Shown: positions 48,909 through 60,300, counted from the first letter of the stretch. The stretch: DNA of 64,000 nucleotides from Marinobacter flavimaris (GCF_002933295.1 NZ_PSSW01000009.1:124001-188000), one strand, 5' to 3'. Notes: a model not told the origin generated them from the letters alone. Translations and numbers: made by a program.

Positions 48909-50009
48909 TCAGTGCTCCGTCACTGAAACGCTTGAGATCGAACCGGAAAGGTTCCGCTCCCGAGTGGACAGTTCAGCCCCTACCCTTCTCGCGATATCGC
49001 GGTAACGGCGGGCCACTTCGGAGTCCGGTTCGGCGATTACCGAGGGGGTGCCGCCGTCGGTCTGTTCGCGGATGGTCATGTGCAGGGGCAGCTGGCCGAG
49101 GAGTGTGGTGTCGTATTCCTGGGCAATGCGCTCACCGCCGCCGTGGCCGAAGAGGGGCTCTTCGTGGCCGCAGTTGCTGCAGATATGGACGCTCATGTTT
49201 TCGACCACGCCAAGCACCGGGATATCGACTTTGCGGAACATTTCGATGCCTTTCTTGCCGTCCAGCAAGGCAATGTCCTGGGGTGTGGTGACGATGACGG
49301 CGCCGGTTACCGGGACTTTCTGGGCCAGGGTGAGCTGGATGTCTCCGGTGCCGGGGGGCATGTCGACGATGAGGTAGTCGAGTTCGTTCCAGAGGGTCTG
49401 CTGGAGCAGTTGCATCACGGCGCCGCTGACCATGGGGCCGCGCCAGACCATGGGGGTTTTCTCGGTAACGACAAAAGCCATGGAGTTGGCCTGGAGGCCG
49501 TGGGCGTCCATGGGGACGAAGTATTTGTTTTCGCGGGTGTCCGGGCGTTTGCCTTCGGGCACGCCGAGCATCATGCCGATGCTGGGGCCGTAGATGTCGG
49601 CGTCCAGGATGCCGACCCGTGCGCCTTCGGCCTGGAGTGCGAGGGCCAGGTTGACGGCAGTGGTGGATTTACCGACGCCACCCTTGCCCGACGCGACAGC
49701 GATGATGTTTTTCACGCCGGGTACTGCGGGCAGGTCTTTCTGGACTTTGTAGGAGTGGATTTTCTGGCCCACGTGGACGTCCACATTTTCGACACCGGCG
49801 ACGTCTTCCAGAGCATTACCGACAAGCTGCTTGAGGGCACCTGCAATGCCTTTCGAGGGGTATGGCAGCTCGACCATGAGGGTGACGTTTCCGCGCTCGT
49901 CGGCGTTCAGGGATTTTACGGCACCCAGTTGGTAGAGGTCCTTGTTGAGGTAAGGATCACGGTACTCGCGAACCGCTGATTGCAGGGCCTGCTCAGAAAT
50001 CTGTGTCAT
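48909..50009 (-). CDS. apbC: Iron-sulfur carrier protein ApbC/Mrp
   Basis: A 366-residue P-loop ATPase that carries and transfers Fe-S clusters. An N-terminal MIP18-like domain (to about 90) precedes the deviant Walker A IIAVASGKGGVGKSTTAVNLALAL at about 100-123. DADIYGPSIGMMLG follows, with the cluster-binding CSNCG near residue 290. The ATG at 50009 has GGAG upstream. It is divergent from metG, a very common arrangement. Confidence 0.95.
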   Translation of the reverse strand: MTQISEQALQSAVREYRDPYLNKDLYQLGAVKSLNADERGNVTLMVELPYPSKGIAGALKQLVGNALEDVAGVENVDVHVGQKIHSYKVQKDLPAVPGVKNIIAVASGKGGVGKSTTAVNLALALQAEGARVGILDADIYGPSIGMMLGVPEGKRPDTRENKYFVPMDAHGLQANSMAFVVTEKTPMVWRGPMVSGAVMQLLQQTLWNELDYLIVDMPPGTGDIQLTLAQKVPVTGAVIVTTPQDIALLDGKKGIEMFRKVDIPVLGVVENMSVHICSNCGHEEPLFGHGGGERIAQEYDTTLLGQLPLHMTIREQTDGGTPSVIAEPDSEVARRYRDIARRVGAELSTRERNLSGSISSVSVTEH

Positions 50010-50207
50010 CGGGTTCTCCGGAATAAGCTCATGCTCGATTTTAAGCACGGAAACAGGTGATTCGGGTGAAAATTATCTGCTCGGAAGGTATCATCTGTGC
50101 CCGTTTCTGACCATATGGGGTCTTTACCTGGGGCAATCAATCAAGACAGCCACCAGTTCCCCGTTTTGTCTTTCCAACCCGTGTCAACATAAGGTTCGGA
50201 CATCACC

Positions 50208-52238
50208 ATGACGCAAGCGAGCAAACAACAGCGCGATATTCTGGTTACCAGCGCCCTGCCGTACGCCAACGGCCCTATTCATCTGGGGCACCTGCTGGAA
50301 TACATTCAGACCGACATCTGGGTGCGTTATCAGAAGATGCGTGGCCAGAATTGTTACTACGTTTGCGCCGATGATGCCCATGGCACTGCCATCATGCTTC
50401 GTGCCGAGCGGGAAGGCATTACCTCCGAGCAGCTGATCGACCGGATCCGCGAGGAGCATCAGGAGGACTTCGCCGGGTTCCACATCCGGTTCGACAACTA
50501 TTACACCACCCATTCCGAAGAGAACCGTTATTTCTCGGAATATATTTACCGTCAGCTCCAGGAAAACGGGCACATTGCCACGCGCAAGATTACCCAGTCC
50601 TACGACCCTGAAAAGAACATGTTCCTGGCGGACCGGTTCATCAAGGGCACCTGCCCCAAGTGCAAGACCGAGGACCAGTACGGGGATAACTGCGAGGCCT
50701 GTGGCGCAACCTACACGCCGGCCGAGCTGATCAATCCGCGCTCGGCGGTTTCCGGCGCCACACCGATCGAGAAAGAGTCCGAGCACTATTTCTTCAAGCT
50801 GCCGGATTTCCAGGACTTCCTCGCCAAGTGGACCCGCAGCGGCACGCTGCAACCCCAGGTGGCCAACAAGCTGGCTGAATGGCTGGACGCAGGCCTTCAG
50901 GAGTGGGACATCAGCCGTGATGCGCCCTACTTCGGTTTCGAGATTCCGGACGCGCCCGGCAAGTACTTCTACGTGTGGCTGGATGCGCCGATCGGCTACC
51001 TTGCCAGCTTCAAGAACCTTTGCAACCGGGAAGGCATCGATTTCGAGCACTTCTGGAAGGCCGATTCCACCGCCGAGGTCTACCACTTCATCGGCAAGGA
51101 CATTATCAACTTCCACGCGCTGTTCTGGCCGTCCATGCTGCACGATGCGGGCTTCCGCACACCGACCGCAGTCTGGGCCCACGGCTTTGTCACCGTTAAC
51201 GGGAAGAAAATGTCCAAGTCCCGCGGCACGTTCATCATGGCGCGCACTTACCTGGATCACCTGAATCCCGAATACCTGCGCTACTACTTCGCCGCCAAGC
51301 TGACCGGCAGCGTGGATGACATGGACCTGAACCTGGAAGACTTTGCTGCCCGGGTGAACTCGGATCTGGTGGGCAAGGTGGTAAACATTGCCAGCCGCAG
51401 TGCCGGTTTCATTACCAAGCGCTTCGACGGCCAGCTTGGCCAGGTCACCGAGCACGCCAAACTGAAAGAATTCATCGAGGCCGGCAAGGAAATCGAGGAA
51501 TACTACGAGTCCCGCGAATTCGGCCGCGCGATGCGACGGATCATGGAGCTGGCAGACATTGCCAACCAGTACGTCAATGATGAGCAGCCGTGGGTGATCG
51601 CCAAGCAGGAAGGCCAGGACGAGAATCTTCAGGCCATCTGCACCAACGCCATCAACATGTTCCATCTTCTGATGACCTATCTGGCACCGGTGCTGCCGGA
51701 GACCGCCAAGGCCTCCGAGGCTTTCCTGAATGCATCGCTGGACTGGAACAATCGGAGCGAACGCCTGGAGAACCACGGCATCAACAAGTTCAAGCCTTTG
51801 ATGAACCGCGTGGATATGGCCCAGATCGAGAAAATGCTGGATTCCTCCAAGGAGGAGTTGCCCGCAGCGACCGGAAAACCAGCACCCGCTGCCAATCTTG
51901 AACCCATCGCCGATGAAATAGAATTTGGCGATTTCGCGAAAGTGGATCTTCGGGTCGTTAAAATTGTCAAAGCAGAGCATGTGGAAGGTGCCGACAAGCT
52001 TCTTCGCCTCACCCTTGACATAGGGCATGGCGAGCGCAACGTGTTTGCTGGTATCAAGTCAGCCTACAAGCCGGAAGATCTCGAGGGACGCCTGACCGTC
52101 ATGGTCGCCAACCTCAAGCCGCGGAAGATGAAGTTCGGAATGTCCGAGGGTATGGTTCTGGCGGCCGGCCCGGGAGGCAAGGACATCTTTATCCTGTCCC
52201 CGGATTCGGGCGCCACGCCCGGCATGCGGATTATGTAA
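50208..52238 (+). CDS. metG: Methionyl-tRNA synthetase
   Basis: A 676-residue class I synthetase. The HIGH-type motif is [15 protein letters not shown]. The zinc knuckle is [17 protein letters not shown] (about 145-161), and KKMSKSRGT is the catalytic loop near residue 335. A C-terminal OB-fold tRNA-binding and dimerisation domain starts around [15 protein letters not shown] (about 573). It charges initiator and elongator tRNA-Met. Confidence 0.98.
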   Translation: MTQASKQQRDILVTSALPYANGPIHLGHLLEYIQTDIWVRYQKMRGQNCYYVCADDAHGTAIMLRAEREGITSEQLIDRIREEHQEDFAGFHIRFDNYYTTHSEENRYFSEYIYRQLQENGHIATRKITQSYDPEKNMFLADRFIKGTCPKCKTEDQYGDNCEACGATYTPAELINPRSAVSGATPIEKESEHYFFKLPDFQDFLAKWTRSGTLQPQVANKLAEWLDAGLQEWDISRDAPYFGFEIPDAPGKYFYVWLDAPIGYLASFKNLCNREGIDFEHFWKADSTAEVYHFIGKDIINFHALFWPSMLHDAGFRTPTAVWAHGFVTVNGKKMSKSRGTFIMARTYLDHLNPEYLRYYFAAKLTGSVDDMDLNLEDFAARVNSDLVGKVVNIASRSAGFITKRFDGQLGQVTEHAKLKEFIEAGKEIEEYYESREFGRAMRRIMELADIANQYVNDEQPWVIAKQEGQDENLQAICTNAINMFHLLMTYLAPVLPETAKASEAFLNASLDWNNRSERLENHGINKFKPLMNRVDMAQIEKMLDSSKEELPAATGKPAPAANLEPIADEIEFGDFAKVDLRVVKIVKAEHVEGADKLLRLTLDIGHGERNVFAGIKSAYKPEDLEGRLTVMVANLKPRKMKFGMSEGMVLAAGPGGKDIFILSPDSGATPGMRIM

Positions 52239-52283
52239 GGGCGACCGGGCTGAGCGCTGACAGGTGCCAATGGAGCAAGGTAA

Positions 52284-52865
52284 ATGACCGAATATCTGCT
52301 GATTCTGGTCAGCACCATTCTGGTGAACAATTTTGTACTGGTTCAGTTCCTGGGCCTGTGTCCCTTTATGGGCGTATCCGGAAAACTGGAAACGGCCATG
52401 GGGATGTCCCTGGCCACCACGTTCGTGCTGACCCTGGCTTCGGTGTGCAGTTACCTTGCCTATACCTACCTGCTCGAGCCGCTGGACCTCGCGTTCCTCA
52501 GAACCATCACCTTTATCCTGGTGATTGCCGTGGTGGTTCAGTTCACCGAGATGGTGGTGCGCAAAACCAGCCCGTTGCTTTACCGGGTATTGGGCATCTT
52601 CCTTCCGTTGATCACCACGAATTGCGCGGTGCTGGGCGTCGCCCTGCTTAACATTAACAAGAACAACAACTTCGTTGAGTCCGTGTTGTATGGATTTGGT
52701 GCAGCAGCGGGCTTCTCGATGGTTCTGGTGCTGTTCGCCGCCATGCGTGAGCGCATCGCCGTGTCCGATGTGCCGGTGGCCTTTCGCGGTGCTGCCATCG
52801 GGCTGGTGACAGCCGGGTTGATGGCTCTGGCTTTCCTGGGCTTTGGCGGCCTGGTCAGCGTTTGA
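52284..52865 (+). CDS. rsxA: Electron transport complex subunit RsxA/RnfA
   Basis: A 193-residue protein with six membrane helices. It starts [32 protein letters not shown], the near-invariant RnfA opening with the [14 protein letters not shown] motif and its membrane cysteine, and has [14 protein letters not shown] at mid-protein. It pairs with RsxE to form the core of the RNF complex. It lies 45 bases after metG and starts the rsxABCDGE-nth cluster. Confidence 0.97.
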   Translation: MTEYLLILVSTILVNNFVLVQFLGLCPFMGVSGKLETAMGMSLATTFVLTLASVCSYLAYTYLLEPLDLAFLRTITFILVIAVVVQFTEMVVRKTSPLLYRVLGIFLPLITTNCAVLGVALLNINKNNNFVESVLYGFGAAAGFSMVLVLFAAMRERIAVSDVPVAFRGAAIGLVTAGLMALAFLGFGGLVSV

Positions 52866-52894
52866 TCGGCCGGCGGGATTAGGAGTAACAGGTT

Positions 52895-53473
52895 ATGTGG
52901 ACAAGCGTTCTTGTTGCCGTTGTGGTGCTTCTGGCCCTGGCCGTTGTTTTCGGCGGCCTGCTCGGATTTGCGGCCGAACGGTTCAGGGTGGAGGGCAACC
53001 CGCTGGTGGATCAGATTGACGCCCTTCTTCCCCAGACCCAGTGTGGCCAGTGCGGCTATCCCGGTTGCCGGCCCTACGCCGAATCCATTGCCGAGGGGGG
53101 ACCGATCAACAAATGCCCGCCGGGCGGCGAGTCTACCATCAAGGCACTGGCAGACCTGCTGGATGTGGAACCGGAACCCCTGGATGCCGAACACGGCGTT
53201 GAACAGGTCAAACGGGTTGCGGTGATTCGTGAGGACGAATGCATTGGTTGCACCAAGTGCATCCAGGCCTGCCCTGTGGACGCCATTCTTGGCGCCGCCA
53301 AGCACATGCACACGGTCATTGAGAGCGAATGCACCGGCTGCGATCTGTGTGTTGATCCCTGCCCGGTGGACTGCATCGACATGGTGACGGTGGAACCCGA
53401 TATTCGTACCTGGACCTGGACACCGCCCAAATCCGGACTCATTGCCACCGATCGCCAGGGAGCCAGTGCCTGA
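52895..53473 (+). CDS. rsxB: Electron transport complex subunit RsxB/RnfB
   Basis: A 192-residue protein. An N-terminal membrane helix (residues 4-27) is followed by a 4Fe-4S domain with [13 protein letters not shown] (about 49-61) and a double ferredoxin, [16 protein letters not shown] and [16 protein letters not shown]. It passes electrons between the cytosolic side and the membrane complex. The stop overlaps the rsxC start (TGATG). Confidence 0.97.
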   Translation: MWTSVLVAVVVLLALAVVFGGLLGFAAERFRVEGNPLVDQIDALLPQTQCGQCGYPGCRPYAESIAEGGPINKCPPGGESTIKALADLLDVEPEPLDAEHGVEQVKRVAVIREDECIGCTKCIQACPVDAILGAAKHMHTVIESECTGCDLCVDPCPVDCIDMVTVEPDIRTWTWTPPKSGLIATDRQGASA

Positions 53474-55302
53474 TGACTCAACTCTGGGATTTCTCCGGCG
53501 GCATCCATCCTCCGGAACACAAAGACATCTCAACCGCGCGTCCGATTCGCGATGCCGGCATGCCTGCCCAGTTGGTTCTGCCACTTCAGCAGCACATCGG
53601 TGATCCGGCTGAGGCCATTGTTGAGGTCGGCGAGCGGGTCTTGAAGGGCCAGAAAATTGCCGACGTTAAAACCGGCATGGGCGTTCCCGTTCATGCGCCG
53701 ACATCCGGAGTGATCGAGAGCATCGCCGACTTCCCTGTTCCCCATCCTTCAGGTATGGCGGACCGGTGCATCACCCTGAAACCGGATGGCGAGGACCAAT
53801 GGTGCCAGCGCAGTCCAGTGGCGGATTATCGTTCTCTTGAGCGCGACGAGGTTCTGCAAATCATCCGTGATGCCGGCATTTCCGGTATGGGTGGAGCCGG
53901 CTTTCCCACCAATATCAAACTCCGGCCACCAAGGGATCGCAAGGTCAGCACGCTCATTCTGAACGGCGCAGAATGCGAGCCCTATATCACCGCTGATGAC
54001 ATGACCATGCGGGAAAAGGCCGACGAGGTAGTTGCCGGGCTAAAAATCATGGCGTGGATTCTGCGCCCCGAGCGTTGCGTGATCGGTATTGAAGACAACA
54101 AACCGGAAGCCATTGCCGCGCTGCGAAAAGCCACCGAAGGCACCCAGACCGAAATTGCGGTTGTTCCGACCAAGTATCCCTCAGGTGGCGAGAAACAGCT
54201 GATCCAGATCCTGACCGGCATGGAAGTGCCCAGCGGCGGAATTCCCGCCGATATCGGCGTGATGTGCCAGAACATCGGAACCGCCGTTGCCGTAGCAAAT
54301 GCGGTCCTGGAGGGTACGCCGCTGATTTCCCGAATCGTTACCATCACGGGGGAAGCCGTTCGGGAACCGGGCAACTTCGAAACGCTTATTGGCACACCGA
54401 TTGAGCATCTGCTCGGGCAGGCTGGTGTTAACCAGGATGCGGTCAGCCGCCTGGTGCTTGGCGGCCCCATGATGGGTTACACACTCACGACCGAAGCGGT
54501 ACCGGTCATCAAGACCACCAACTGCGTGATTGCGGCAACGGCAGCTGAACTGCCGGCACCACCACCGGAACAACCCTGCATCCGGTGTGGCCAGTGCGCC
54601 GAAGCCTGCCCCATGGAGCTGTTGCCGCAGCAACTTTTCTGGCACGCCAAGGCCACCGAATTTGAAAAGGCGGAGCACCTGAACCTGTTTGACTGCATAG
54701 AATGTGGCGCCTGTTCCTATGTTTGCCCGAGTTCGATTCCGCTGGTTCAGTACTATCGGTTCGCCAAGGGTGAAATCCGTGCCCAACAGGCAGAACAGTT
54801 GAAAGCCGACCGGGCCCGGGAACGCTTCGAGGCACGCCAGGCACGCCTCGAGCGCGAGCAACAGGAGAAAGAACTGAGGCGCAAGGAGCGGGCGCAGGCC
54901 GCAGCCGAAGCAGCCGCGAAAAAACAGGCAGAGGCGGAGAAAGCGGCCGCCGAAGGTCAGGCTGTTGACGAACGTGCCGCCAAGTCGGCGCTTGTGGAGC
55001 AGGCCCTGGCCCGTAAGAAAGCAAAGGCACAAGCGTCCCAGTCGCCTGCCCCCAGTGCACCGCCGACCGAGGAAAAGCCCGACATCGAGGCCCTTGAGAA
55101 GCAGCTGGAGCAGGCCAGGTCCAAGCTGGAAACCATGCAAGGCATGCTTGATGACGCCAAAGCCCAGCAGGCAGACAACGTCGAGAAGCTGGAGAGGGCC
55201 GTGGCCAAGAATCACGATCGGGTGCAAAGAGCGGAAGAGGCGCTGTCTGAGGCCAGAGAAAAGCTGGCCGCCGGTCCGACTGAATCCCAGACAACCCACT
55301 AA
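53473..55302 (+). CDS. rsxC: Electron transport complex subunit RsxC/RnfC
   Basis: A 609-residue peripheral subunit, the site of NAD(H) and flavin use in RNF. An N-terminal barrel-sandwich domain (VLKGQKIADV...GVPVHAPTSG) is followed by the Rossmann-like GMGGAGFPTNIKL and ILNGAECEPYITADD. Two 4Fe-4S motifs follow, CIRCGQCAEACPM and CIECGACSYVCPS (about 373-420). The last 170 residues are an Ala/Glu/Lys-rich coiled coil, shorter than in E. coli RsxC. Such tails vary widely among gammaproteobacteria. Confidence 0.96.
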   Translation: MTQLWDFSGGIHPPEHKDISTARPIRDAGMPAQLVLPLQQHIGDPAEAIVEVGERVLKGQKIADVKTGMGVPVHAPTSGVIESIADFPVPHPSGMADRCITLKPDGEDQWCQRSPVADYRSLERDEVLQIIRDAGISGMGGAGFPTNIKLRPPRDRKVSTLILNGAECEPYITADDMTMREKADEVVAGLKIMAWILRPERCVIGIEDNKPEAIAALRKATEGTQTEIAVVPTKYPSGGEKQLIQILTGMEVPSGGIPADIGVMCQNIGTAVAVANAVLEGTPLISRIVTITGEAVREPGNFETLIGTPIEHLLGQAGVNQDAVSRLVLGGPMMGYTLTTEAVPVIKTTNCVIAATAAELPAPPPEQPCIRCGQCAEACPMELLPQQLFWHAKATEFEKAEHLNLFDCIECGACSYVCPSSIPLVQYYRFAKGEIRAQQAEQLKADRARERFEARQARLEREQQEKELRRKERAQAAAEAAAKKQAEAEKAAAEGQAVDERAAKSALVEQALARKKAKAQASQSPAPSAPPTEEKPDIEALEKQLEQARSKLETMQGMLDDAKAQQADNVEKLERAVAKNHDRVQRAEEALSEAREKLAAGPTESQTTH

Positions 55303-55323
55303 ACGAGTTCAGGCAACACATCC

Positions 55324-56373
55324 ATGGCATTTGTTCAGCAGTCATCGCCACACGCCCACAAGGCCCGGCCAACATCCCGCGTGATGTTGTGGGTTCTTAT
55401 TGCGGCATTGCCTGGCCTGTTGGCCCAGACGCTATTCTTCGGCTGGGGCAACCTGATCAACGTGGTCTTCTGTATTGCCCTGGCGATCGCCTCTGAAGCT
55501 GCCCTGCTCAAGCTCAGAAAAAAGCCGGTCGCCTTCTTCATCAAAGACAATACCGCCGCCGTCACCGGCCTTCTGTTAGGTCTGTCGCTGCCCCAGTTTG
55601 CGCCCTGGTGGGTATCTGCGGTCGCAGTGATCTCGGCTATCGTTGTGGCCAAACAACTCTATGGCGGGCTGGGCTCAAATCCTTTCAACCCTGCCATGGT
55701 TGGTTACGCCCTGGTTCTGGTGTCTTTTCCGGTGGCGATGACGACGAACTGGGCAGAGCCCGCCATGCTCTGGGACGGTGCTCCGGGCTTTGGCGAGACC
55801 CTGGCAACCATAGCCTCCGGCCACCAAACAGCGGTCGATGGCTGGACGATGGCAACGCCTCTTGACGAGTACAAACACAAGATCACCACCCACACAGCAA
55901 CCGAGGTGCTGAACCACCCAACGTTTGGTGAGGGTATCGCCAGAGGCTGGGAATGGGTCAATGCGGCATTTCTGGCAGGAGGCCTTCTGCTCATCGCCCT
56001 GCGGATCATTACCTGGCACATTCCGGCAGGATTTCTTGGTGGGATGATCGTAATGAGCCTGGCCTTTGGCAACAATGCCGACCTCTATGCACCACTATCC
56101 CTGCATCTGCTTGCAGGCGGGACCATGCTCGGTGCCTTTTTTATCGCTACCGACCCGGTGTCAGCAGCTACGAGCCACCAGGGGAAACTCATCTATGGGG
56201 CGGGAATTGGCATCCTGATCTACCTGATCCGCACCTGGGGCAATTATCCCGACGCCGTGGCGTTCAGCGTTCTGCTGATGAATTTTGCCGTTCCTTTCAT
56301 TGATCATTACACACCTCCACGCACTTACGGCCACCACAAGGCCCGTCGGGGTGTACCGGGGGGCCAGGGGTAA
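55324..56373 (+). CDS. rsxD: Electron transport complex subunit RsxD/RnfD
   Basis: A 349-residue polytopic membrane subunit with about ten helices. [26 protein letters not shown] is the conserved central motif. [12 protein letters not shown] (about 178-189) contains the Thr expected to carry covalent FMN by analogy to the Ser/Thr-x-ATP site in Vibrio Rnf[18 protein letters not shown] lies near the end. It is part of the Na+ or H+ path in RNF. Confidence 0.96.
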   Translation: MAFVQQSSPHAHKARPTSRVMLWVLIAALPGLLAQTLFFGWGNLINVVFCIALAIASEAALLKLRKKPVAFFIKDNTAAVTGLLLGLSLPQFAPWWVSAVAVISAIVVAKQLYGGLGSNPFNPAMVGYALVLVSFPVAMTTNWAEPAMLWDGAPGFGETLATIASGHQTAVDGWTMATPLDEYKHKITTHTATEVLNHPTFGEGIARGWEWVNAAFLAGGLLLIALRIITWHIPAGFLGGMIVMSLAFGNNADLYAPLSLHLLAGGTMLGAFFIATDPVSAATSHQGKLIYGAGIGILIYLIRTWGNYPDAVAFSVLLMNFAVPFIDHYTPPRTYGHHKARRGVPGGQG

Positions 56374-56375
56374 TC

Positions 56376-57077
56376 ATGGCTGCAGTTGCACAGTCCATCC
56401 GCCGCAGCGCCATCGGGCTCGGCCTGTTCGCCGTGATCACCGGCGGCACCATTGCCGTAACCCAGGTGGCCACGGAAGAGCGAATTCGTGAACAGGCCGC
56501 CCGCGCAGAGGCCCAGGCCCTGTATGAAATCATTCCCGAAAGCCGGCACAACAACGACCTGCTCAGGGATACGGTACAGTTGCCTGCCAGTGAGCGCCTG
56601 GCACAGCCCGGCCCTCTGAACGTCTGGGTAGCTCGACAGAACGAGCAGCCCATTGGCATGATAATGCCCGTGGTAGCACCCGACGGGTATTCCGGCAAGA
56701 TTCATCTCCTCGTGGGAGTGGACATGACGGGGACCATTCTCGGAGTGAGGGTAACCAGTCACAAGGAAACGCCGGGGCTGGGAGACCAGATTGAAACCCG
56801 CAAATCCGACTGGATCAAGAGTTTCGATGGCCGCTCGCTGGGCAAACCGCCGCATCGGGAATGGAACGTTAAAAAGAATGGTGGAGAATTCGATCAGTTC
56901 ACAGGCGCAACGATCACGCCAAGGGCTGTAGTGAAAGCGGTTCAGAAAGCACTGATCTATTTTCGGGAAAACCGTCAGATTATCCGGGAGCGGCTCAACG
57001 AAGAGCCGTCACCGAGAGACAAGATCCTGAACCCTGAAGCGATTGCCGGCGAATCGTCCAATACGGAGCATTCCTGA
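56376..57077 (+). CDS. rsxG: Electron transport complex subunit RsxG/RnfG
   Basis: A 233-residue protein. One N-terminal membrane helix (about 11-33) anchors a periplasmic FMN-binding domain. Covalent FMN is expected on the Thr of [16 protein letters not shown] (about residue 174). [12 protein letters not shown] is the other family signature. It starts 2 bases after the rsxD stop. Confidence 0.96.
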   Translation: MAAVAQSIRRSAIGLGLFAVITGGTIAVTQVATEERIREQAARAEAQALYEIIPESRHNNDLLRDTVQLPASERLAQPGPLNVWVARQNEQPIGMIMPVVAPDGYSGKIHLLVGVDMTGTILGVRVTSHKETPGLGDQIETRKSDWIKSFDGRSLGKPPHREWNVKKNGGEFDQFTGATITPRAVVKAVQKALIYFRENRQIIRERLNEEPSPRDKILNPEAIAGESSNTEHS

Positions 57078-57079
57078 CC

Positions 57080-57796
57080 ATGGCAACCAAATCATCGAGC
57101 GAAATCATCCGCGACGGGCTCTGGGACAACAACCCGGCCCTCGTCCAGGTGCTTGGGCTATGCCCGCTTCTGGCCGTGACCAGTACCGTTGTTAATGCCA
57201 TCGGGCTGGGGCTGGCTACACTCATGGTGCTCATGGGGTCCAATCTTGCCGTGTCACTGATTCGCAATTTCGTAAGCGAGTCTGTGCGCCTGCCCGCATT
57301 CGTCATGATCATCGCTTCATTCGTAACCTGCGCCGAACTGCTCATGCAGGCCTTTACCTATGAGCTTTATCTGATTCTTGGCATCTTCATTCCACTGATC
57401 GTCACCAACTGCGCCATCCTCGGCCGGGCTGACGCTTTTGCTTCCAGAAATCCACCACTTCCGGCACTGCTGGATGGCGCCATGATGGGCCTTGGCTTTC
57501 TGGCGGTGCTGGTTGTCCTGGGCGGCCTTCGGGAACTCATCGGACAGGGCACCCTGTTTGTGGACATGCACCTGCTGCTGGGCCCCGTAGCTGCCGACTG
57601 GGTGATCCGCCCCTTCGACAACTACCCGGATATGCTGTTCATGATTCTTCCGCCCGGCGCCTTTATCGGGCTAGGACTGCTGATCGCGCTCAAAAATGGT
57701 ATCGACAACCATCTGGAAGAGCGCCGCAAGGCACATGAACCAGCGCCTGTAGCAGCAGGCAGCAAGCGGGTCCGGGTTACCGGGAACGTATCCTGA
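57080..57796 (+). CDS. rsxE: Electron transport complex subunit RsxE/RnfE
   Basis: A 238-residue six-helix membrane protein, paralogue of RsxA. It has the start [23 protein letters not shown] and [16 protein letters not shown]. With RsxA it forms the pseudo-symmetric core that holds an intramembrane Fe-S centre. It starts 2 bases after rsxG, and nth follows after 28 bases. Confidence 0.97.
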   Translation: MATKSSSEIIRDGLWDNNPALVQVLGLCPLLAVTSTVVNAIGLGLATLMVLMGSNLAVSLIRNFVSESVRLPAFVMIIASFVTCAELLMQAFTYELYLILGIFIPLIVTNCAILGRADAFASRNPPLPALLDGAMMGLGFLAVLVVLGGLRELIGQGTLFVDMHLLLGPVAADWVIRPFDNYPDMLFMILPPGAFIGLGLLIALKNGIDNHLEERRKAHEPAPVAAGSKRVRVTGNVS

Positions 57797-57824
57797 GTCC
57801 GCACTTGCACAAGACTGAGAGCTG

Positions 57825-58463
57825 ATGAACAAACAGAAACGCATTGAGATCTTCACCCGCCTCAGGGAGGCCAACCCCAACCCGACCACCGAGCTGAACT
57901 ATTCCAGCCCGTTCGAGTTGCTGATTGCCGTTATTCTTTCGGCCCAGGCCACGGATGTGGGTGTCAACAAGGCTACCGACAAGCTTTTCCCGGTCGCCAA
58001 CACACCTGAGGCCATCCTGGCCCTGGGAGTCGATGGCCTGAAGGAATACATCAAGACCATTGGCCTGTTTAACAGCAAGGCCGAGAACGTGATCAAGACC
58101 TGTCGAATCCTGATTGAGAAACACGGCGGCCAGGTGCCGGAGCGGCGGGAGGATCTGGAGGCGTTGCCCGGAGTCGGTCGCAAAACCGCAAACGTGGTCT
58201 TGAACACCGCTTTCGGCCACATGGCCATGGCGGTGGACACTCACATCTATCGCGTGTCGAACCGCACCGGCATTGCGCCCGGCAAGAACGTTCTGGAGGT
58301 GGAGAACCGGTTGATGCGCCTGGTGCCAAAAGAGTTCCTGCTGGACGCGCACCACTGGCTCATTCTGCACGGGCGCTATACCTGTACCGCCCGCAAACCG
58401 AAATGCGGCGCCTGTATCATTGAGGACCTGTGCGAGTTCAAGCAGAAACGGGATTATCTCTGA
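57825..58463 (+). CDS. nth: Endonuclease III
   Basis: A 212-residue DNA glycosylase/AP lyase that removes oxidised pyrimidines. The helix-hairpin-helix LPGVGRKTANVVLNTAFG carries the catalytic Lys (about 120). VDTHIYRVSNR has the catalytic Asp (about 138). The C-terminal 4Fe-4S loop is C-x6-C-x2-C-x5-C (CTARKPKCGACIIEDLC). It is commonly last in rnf/rsx operons. Confidence 0.98.
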   Translation: MNKQKRIEIFTRLREANPNPTTELNYSSPFELLIAVILSAQATDVGVNKATDKLFPVANTPEAILALGVDGLKEYIKTIGLFNSKAENVIKTCRILIEKHGGQVPERREDLEALPGVGRKTANVVLNTAFGHMAMAVDTHIYRVSNRTGIAPGKNVLEVENRLMRLVPKEFLLDAHHWLILHGRYTCTARKPKCGACIIEDLCEFKQKRDYL

Positions 58464-58473
58464 ATCCGGGGCG

Positions 58474-58502
58474 TAAAAAAGCCGGCATCTTGCCGGCTTT
58501 TT
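58474..58502. terminator. Terminator of the rsx-nth operon
   Basis: AAAAAAGCCGGCA, TCT loop, TGCCGGCTTTTT, 10 bases after the nth stop. Its symmetric A/T runs also serve the convergent chalcone-isomerase-like gene. Confidence 0.94.
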
Positions 58503-58523
58503 GTTTCAGACGCCAAGCCGCGG

Positions 58524-59099
58524 TTAGCGCTGACCCAGCATTTTCTCCTTCAGATCCTTCTGAGCCGGCTTATCGGACAGCCAGATTCCGAACAGGGCCT
58601 TTTTAAAGGCCAGATCGCCAACCGTGTCCTTTTGCTCGCCGTTCTTGAGGACCCGCACGCCTTCGCCCGGCAGGTACACCAGATCGAAAACGTCACCCTC
58701 GGTGATTTCTTCCTGGAAGACCGCCATAAACTGGTCCACATCCTCCTGGATAGATGCCATATCGCCGTCGGTGGAGGCCTCGAAACCTTCCAGGGTGGCT
58801 TCTGTCATGCGTTCGCTGGTAATCATGCCGGAGATAATGTGCAGCGTGATGGCCTGGGGCTCATCTGCGTTAATCACGGCCTCACCATCGTCGATGGTCT
58901 CGGGAACGTACAGACCGCCGACATACAGGTCCATGAACCATTTGGAACGGGTACCTGCGCCATTAAGCGTCAGTTCGGTATCCATGGCGGAATAGGTATC
59001 CGGAACATCAACACCTTCCACGGTGAGTGCTGCGGCTGGAGCAGACAGCAGGGCCGTCAGCGTCAGAGCCGCAAAACCGGTTGTAAGAGCCTTCTTCAT
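58524..59099 (-). CDS. Exported chalcone isomerase-like protein
   Basis: A 191-residue protein with a clear signal peptide (KKALTTGFAALTLTALLSAPAAA). The fold pattern of the bacterial chalcone-isomerase-like domain follows: VDVPDTYSAMDTELTLNGAGTRSKWFMDLYVGGLYVPE, then LHIISGMITSERMTEATLEGFEAST, ending FGIWLSDKPAQKDLKEKMLG. Bacterial members are periplasmic, lack plant-type substrates and have unknown roles. It lies downstream of rpoS on the same strand, separated by a terminator. Confidence 0.88.
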   Translation of the reverse strand: MKKALTTGFAALTLTALLSAPAAALTVEGVDVPDTYSAMDTELTLNGAGTRSKWFMDLYVGGLYVPETIDDGEAVINADEPQAITLHIISGMITSERMTEATLEGFEASTDGDMASIQEDVDQFMAVFQEEITEGDVFDLVYLPGEGVRVLKNGEQKDTVGDLAFKKALFGIWLSDKPAQKDLKEKMLGQR

Positions 59100-59247
59100 A
59101 GTCCTTTCCTTTTCGATCGTTATTATTGACGTGTTTCATTCGTGCACCGGGTTTCGACACCCTTATCCCCGCCCGGTCACGGCATTCTATCAACGGCGCT
59201 GGCGGGCGGGACGCGCCCTGGTTCTCATTTGGGGCGATCCTGAAACA

Positions 59248-59283
59248 CAAAAAAGCCGGCCAGGGATTCCCTGGCCGGCTTTG
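59248..59283 (-). terminator. Terminator of rpoS
   Basis: GCCGGCCAGGGA and TCCCTGGCCGGC form a perfect 12-bp stem (extended by AAA/TTT) 22 bases past the rpoS stop, with a T-run on the minus strand. Confidence 0.95.
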
Positions 59284-59304
59284 GATCGAAAGAAAAGAAA
59301 GACG

Positions 59305-60300
59305 TTACTTGAACAGCAGGTTTCCTGACAGGCCTTCCTTCTCCAGGATCTCACGAAGACGACGAAGCGCCTCGACCTGGATCTGTCTTACTCGCTCGCG
59401 GGTCAGACCTATCTCCTGGCCGACTTCCTCCAGCGTGCTCACCGGGTAGCCCCGCAGACCAAAACGGCGTGACAGAACTTCCTGCTGCTTGTCGCTAAGC
59501 TGGTCAATCCACTTCTCCAGGCAGGAACACATATTGTTGTCCTGCAGGAGATCCGCCGGATCCGAAGCCCCTTCATCCGCTACGGTATCCAGAAGCGACT
59601 TTTCGCCACCGGCACCAATGGGAGTGTCCATGGAAGCGACGCGCTCATTGAGACCCAACATCCGCTTAACGTCGGCCACGGGCTTATCGACCATTCTGGC
59701 GATTTCCTCCGCCGAGGGCTCATGATCCAGTTTCTGGGTCAGTTCCCGCGCTGCACGGAGATACAGATTGAGTTCCTTGACCACATGAATCGGCAGACGG
59801 ATGGTGCGGGTCTGGTTCATGATGGCCCGCTCAATGGTCTGGCGAATCCACCAGGTGGCGTAGGTGGAGAATCGGAAACCCCGCTCCGGATCAAACTTTT
59901 CCACCGCCCTGATCAGGCCAAGGTTGCCCTCTTCGATCAGGTCCAGCAGGGTCAGCCCGCGGTTCACGTAACGTCGTGCGATCTTCACCACAAGGCGAAG
60001 GTTGCTCTCGATCATCCGTTTACGGCCGGACTCCTCTCCCCTGCGTGCCAGACGGGCAAAATAGACCTCTTCTTCCGGCGTAAGCAGGGGGGAAAAACCA
60101 ATTTCGTTGAGATACAGCTGAGTGGCATCCAGCTGCTTTTGACTGGTGAAATAACGTCCCTGGGTGGGGATGTCCTCTTCTACTTCGGCCGCTTCTTCGG
60201 TTGGCTCTTTTTCAACTTTCTCTTCTGCTAACAATTGATCCTCGGCATCGTCCATGTCCGATACACGATCAATGATGATGTCTTCTTGCTCTGCTGACAT
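59305..60300 (-). CDS. rpoS: RNA polymerase sigma factor RpoS
   Basis: A 331-residue stationary-phase and general-stress sigma factor. An acidic N-terminal stretch precedes region 1.2 ([31 protein letters not shown]). Region 2 ([14 protein letters not shown]...[19 protein letters not shown]), region 3 and region 4 ([42 protein letters not shown]) follow. The ATG at 60300 gives the usual start; an in-frame TTG 7 codons upstream is less likely. The leader and the end of nlpD probably carry its main promoter, as in relatives. Confidence 0.98.
   Translation of the reverse strand: MSAEQEDIIIDRVSDMDDAEDQLLAEEKVEKEPTEEAAEVEEDIPTQGRYFTSQKQLDATQLYLNEIGFSPLLTPEEEVYFARLARRGEESGRKRMIESNLRLVVKIARRYVNRGLTLLDLIEEGNLGLIRAVEKFDPERGFRFSTYATWWIRQTIERAIMNQTRTIRLPIHVVKELNLYLRAARELTQKLDHEPSAEEIARMVDKPVADVKRMLGLNERVASMDTPIGAGGEKSLLDTVADEGASDPADLLQDNNMCSCLEKWIDQLSDKQQEVLSRRFGLRGYPVSTLEEVGQEIGLTRERVRQIQVEALRRLREILEKEGLSGNLLFK

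Noticed and set aside
50184..52028. Open frame of about 600 codons antisense to metG
   Set aside because: Shadow of metG; no ribosome site or recognisable domain.
59100..59304. RsmZ-type small RNA downstream of rpoS
   Set aside because: In Pseudomonas this location often holds rsmZ and fdxA. Here there are no repeated exposed GGA hairpins, only the rpoS terminator.
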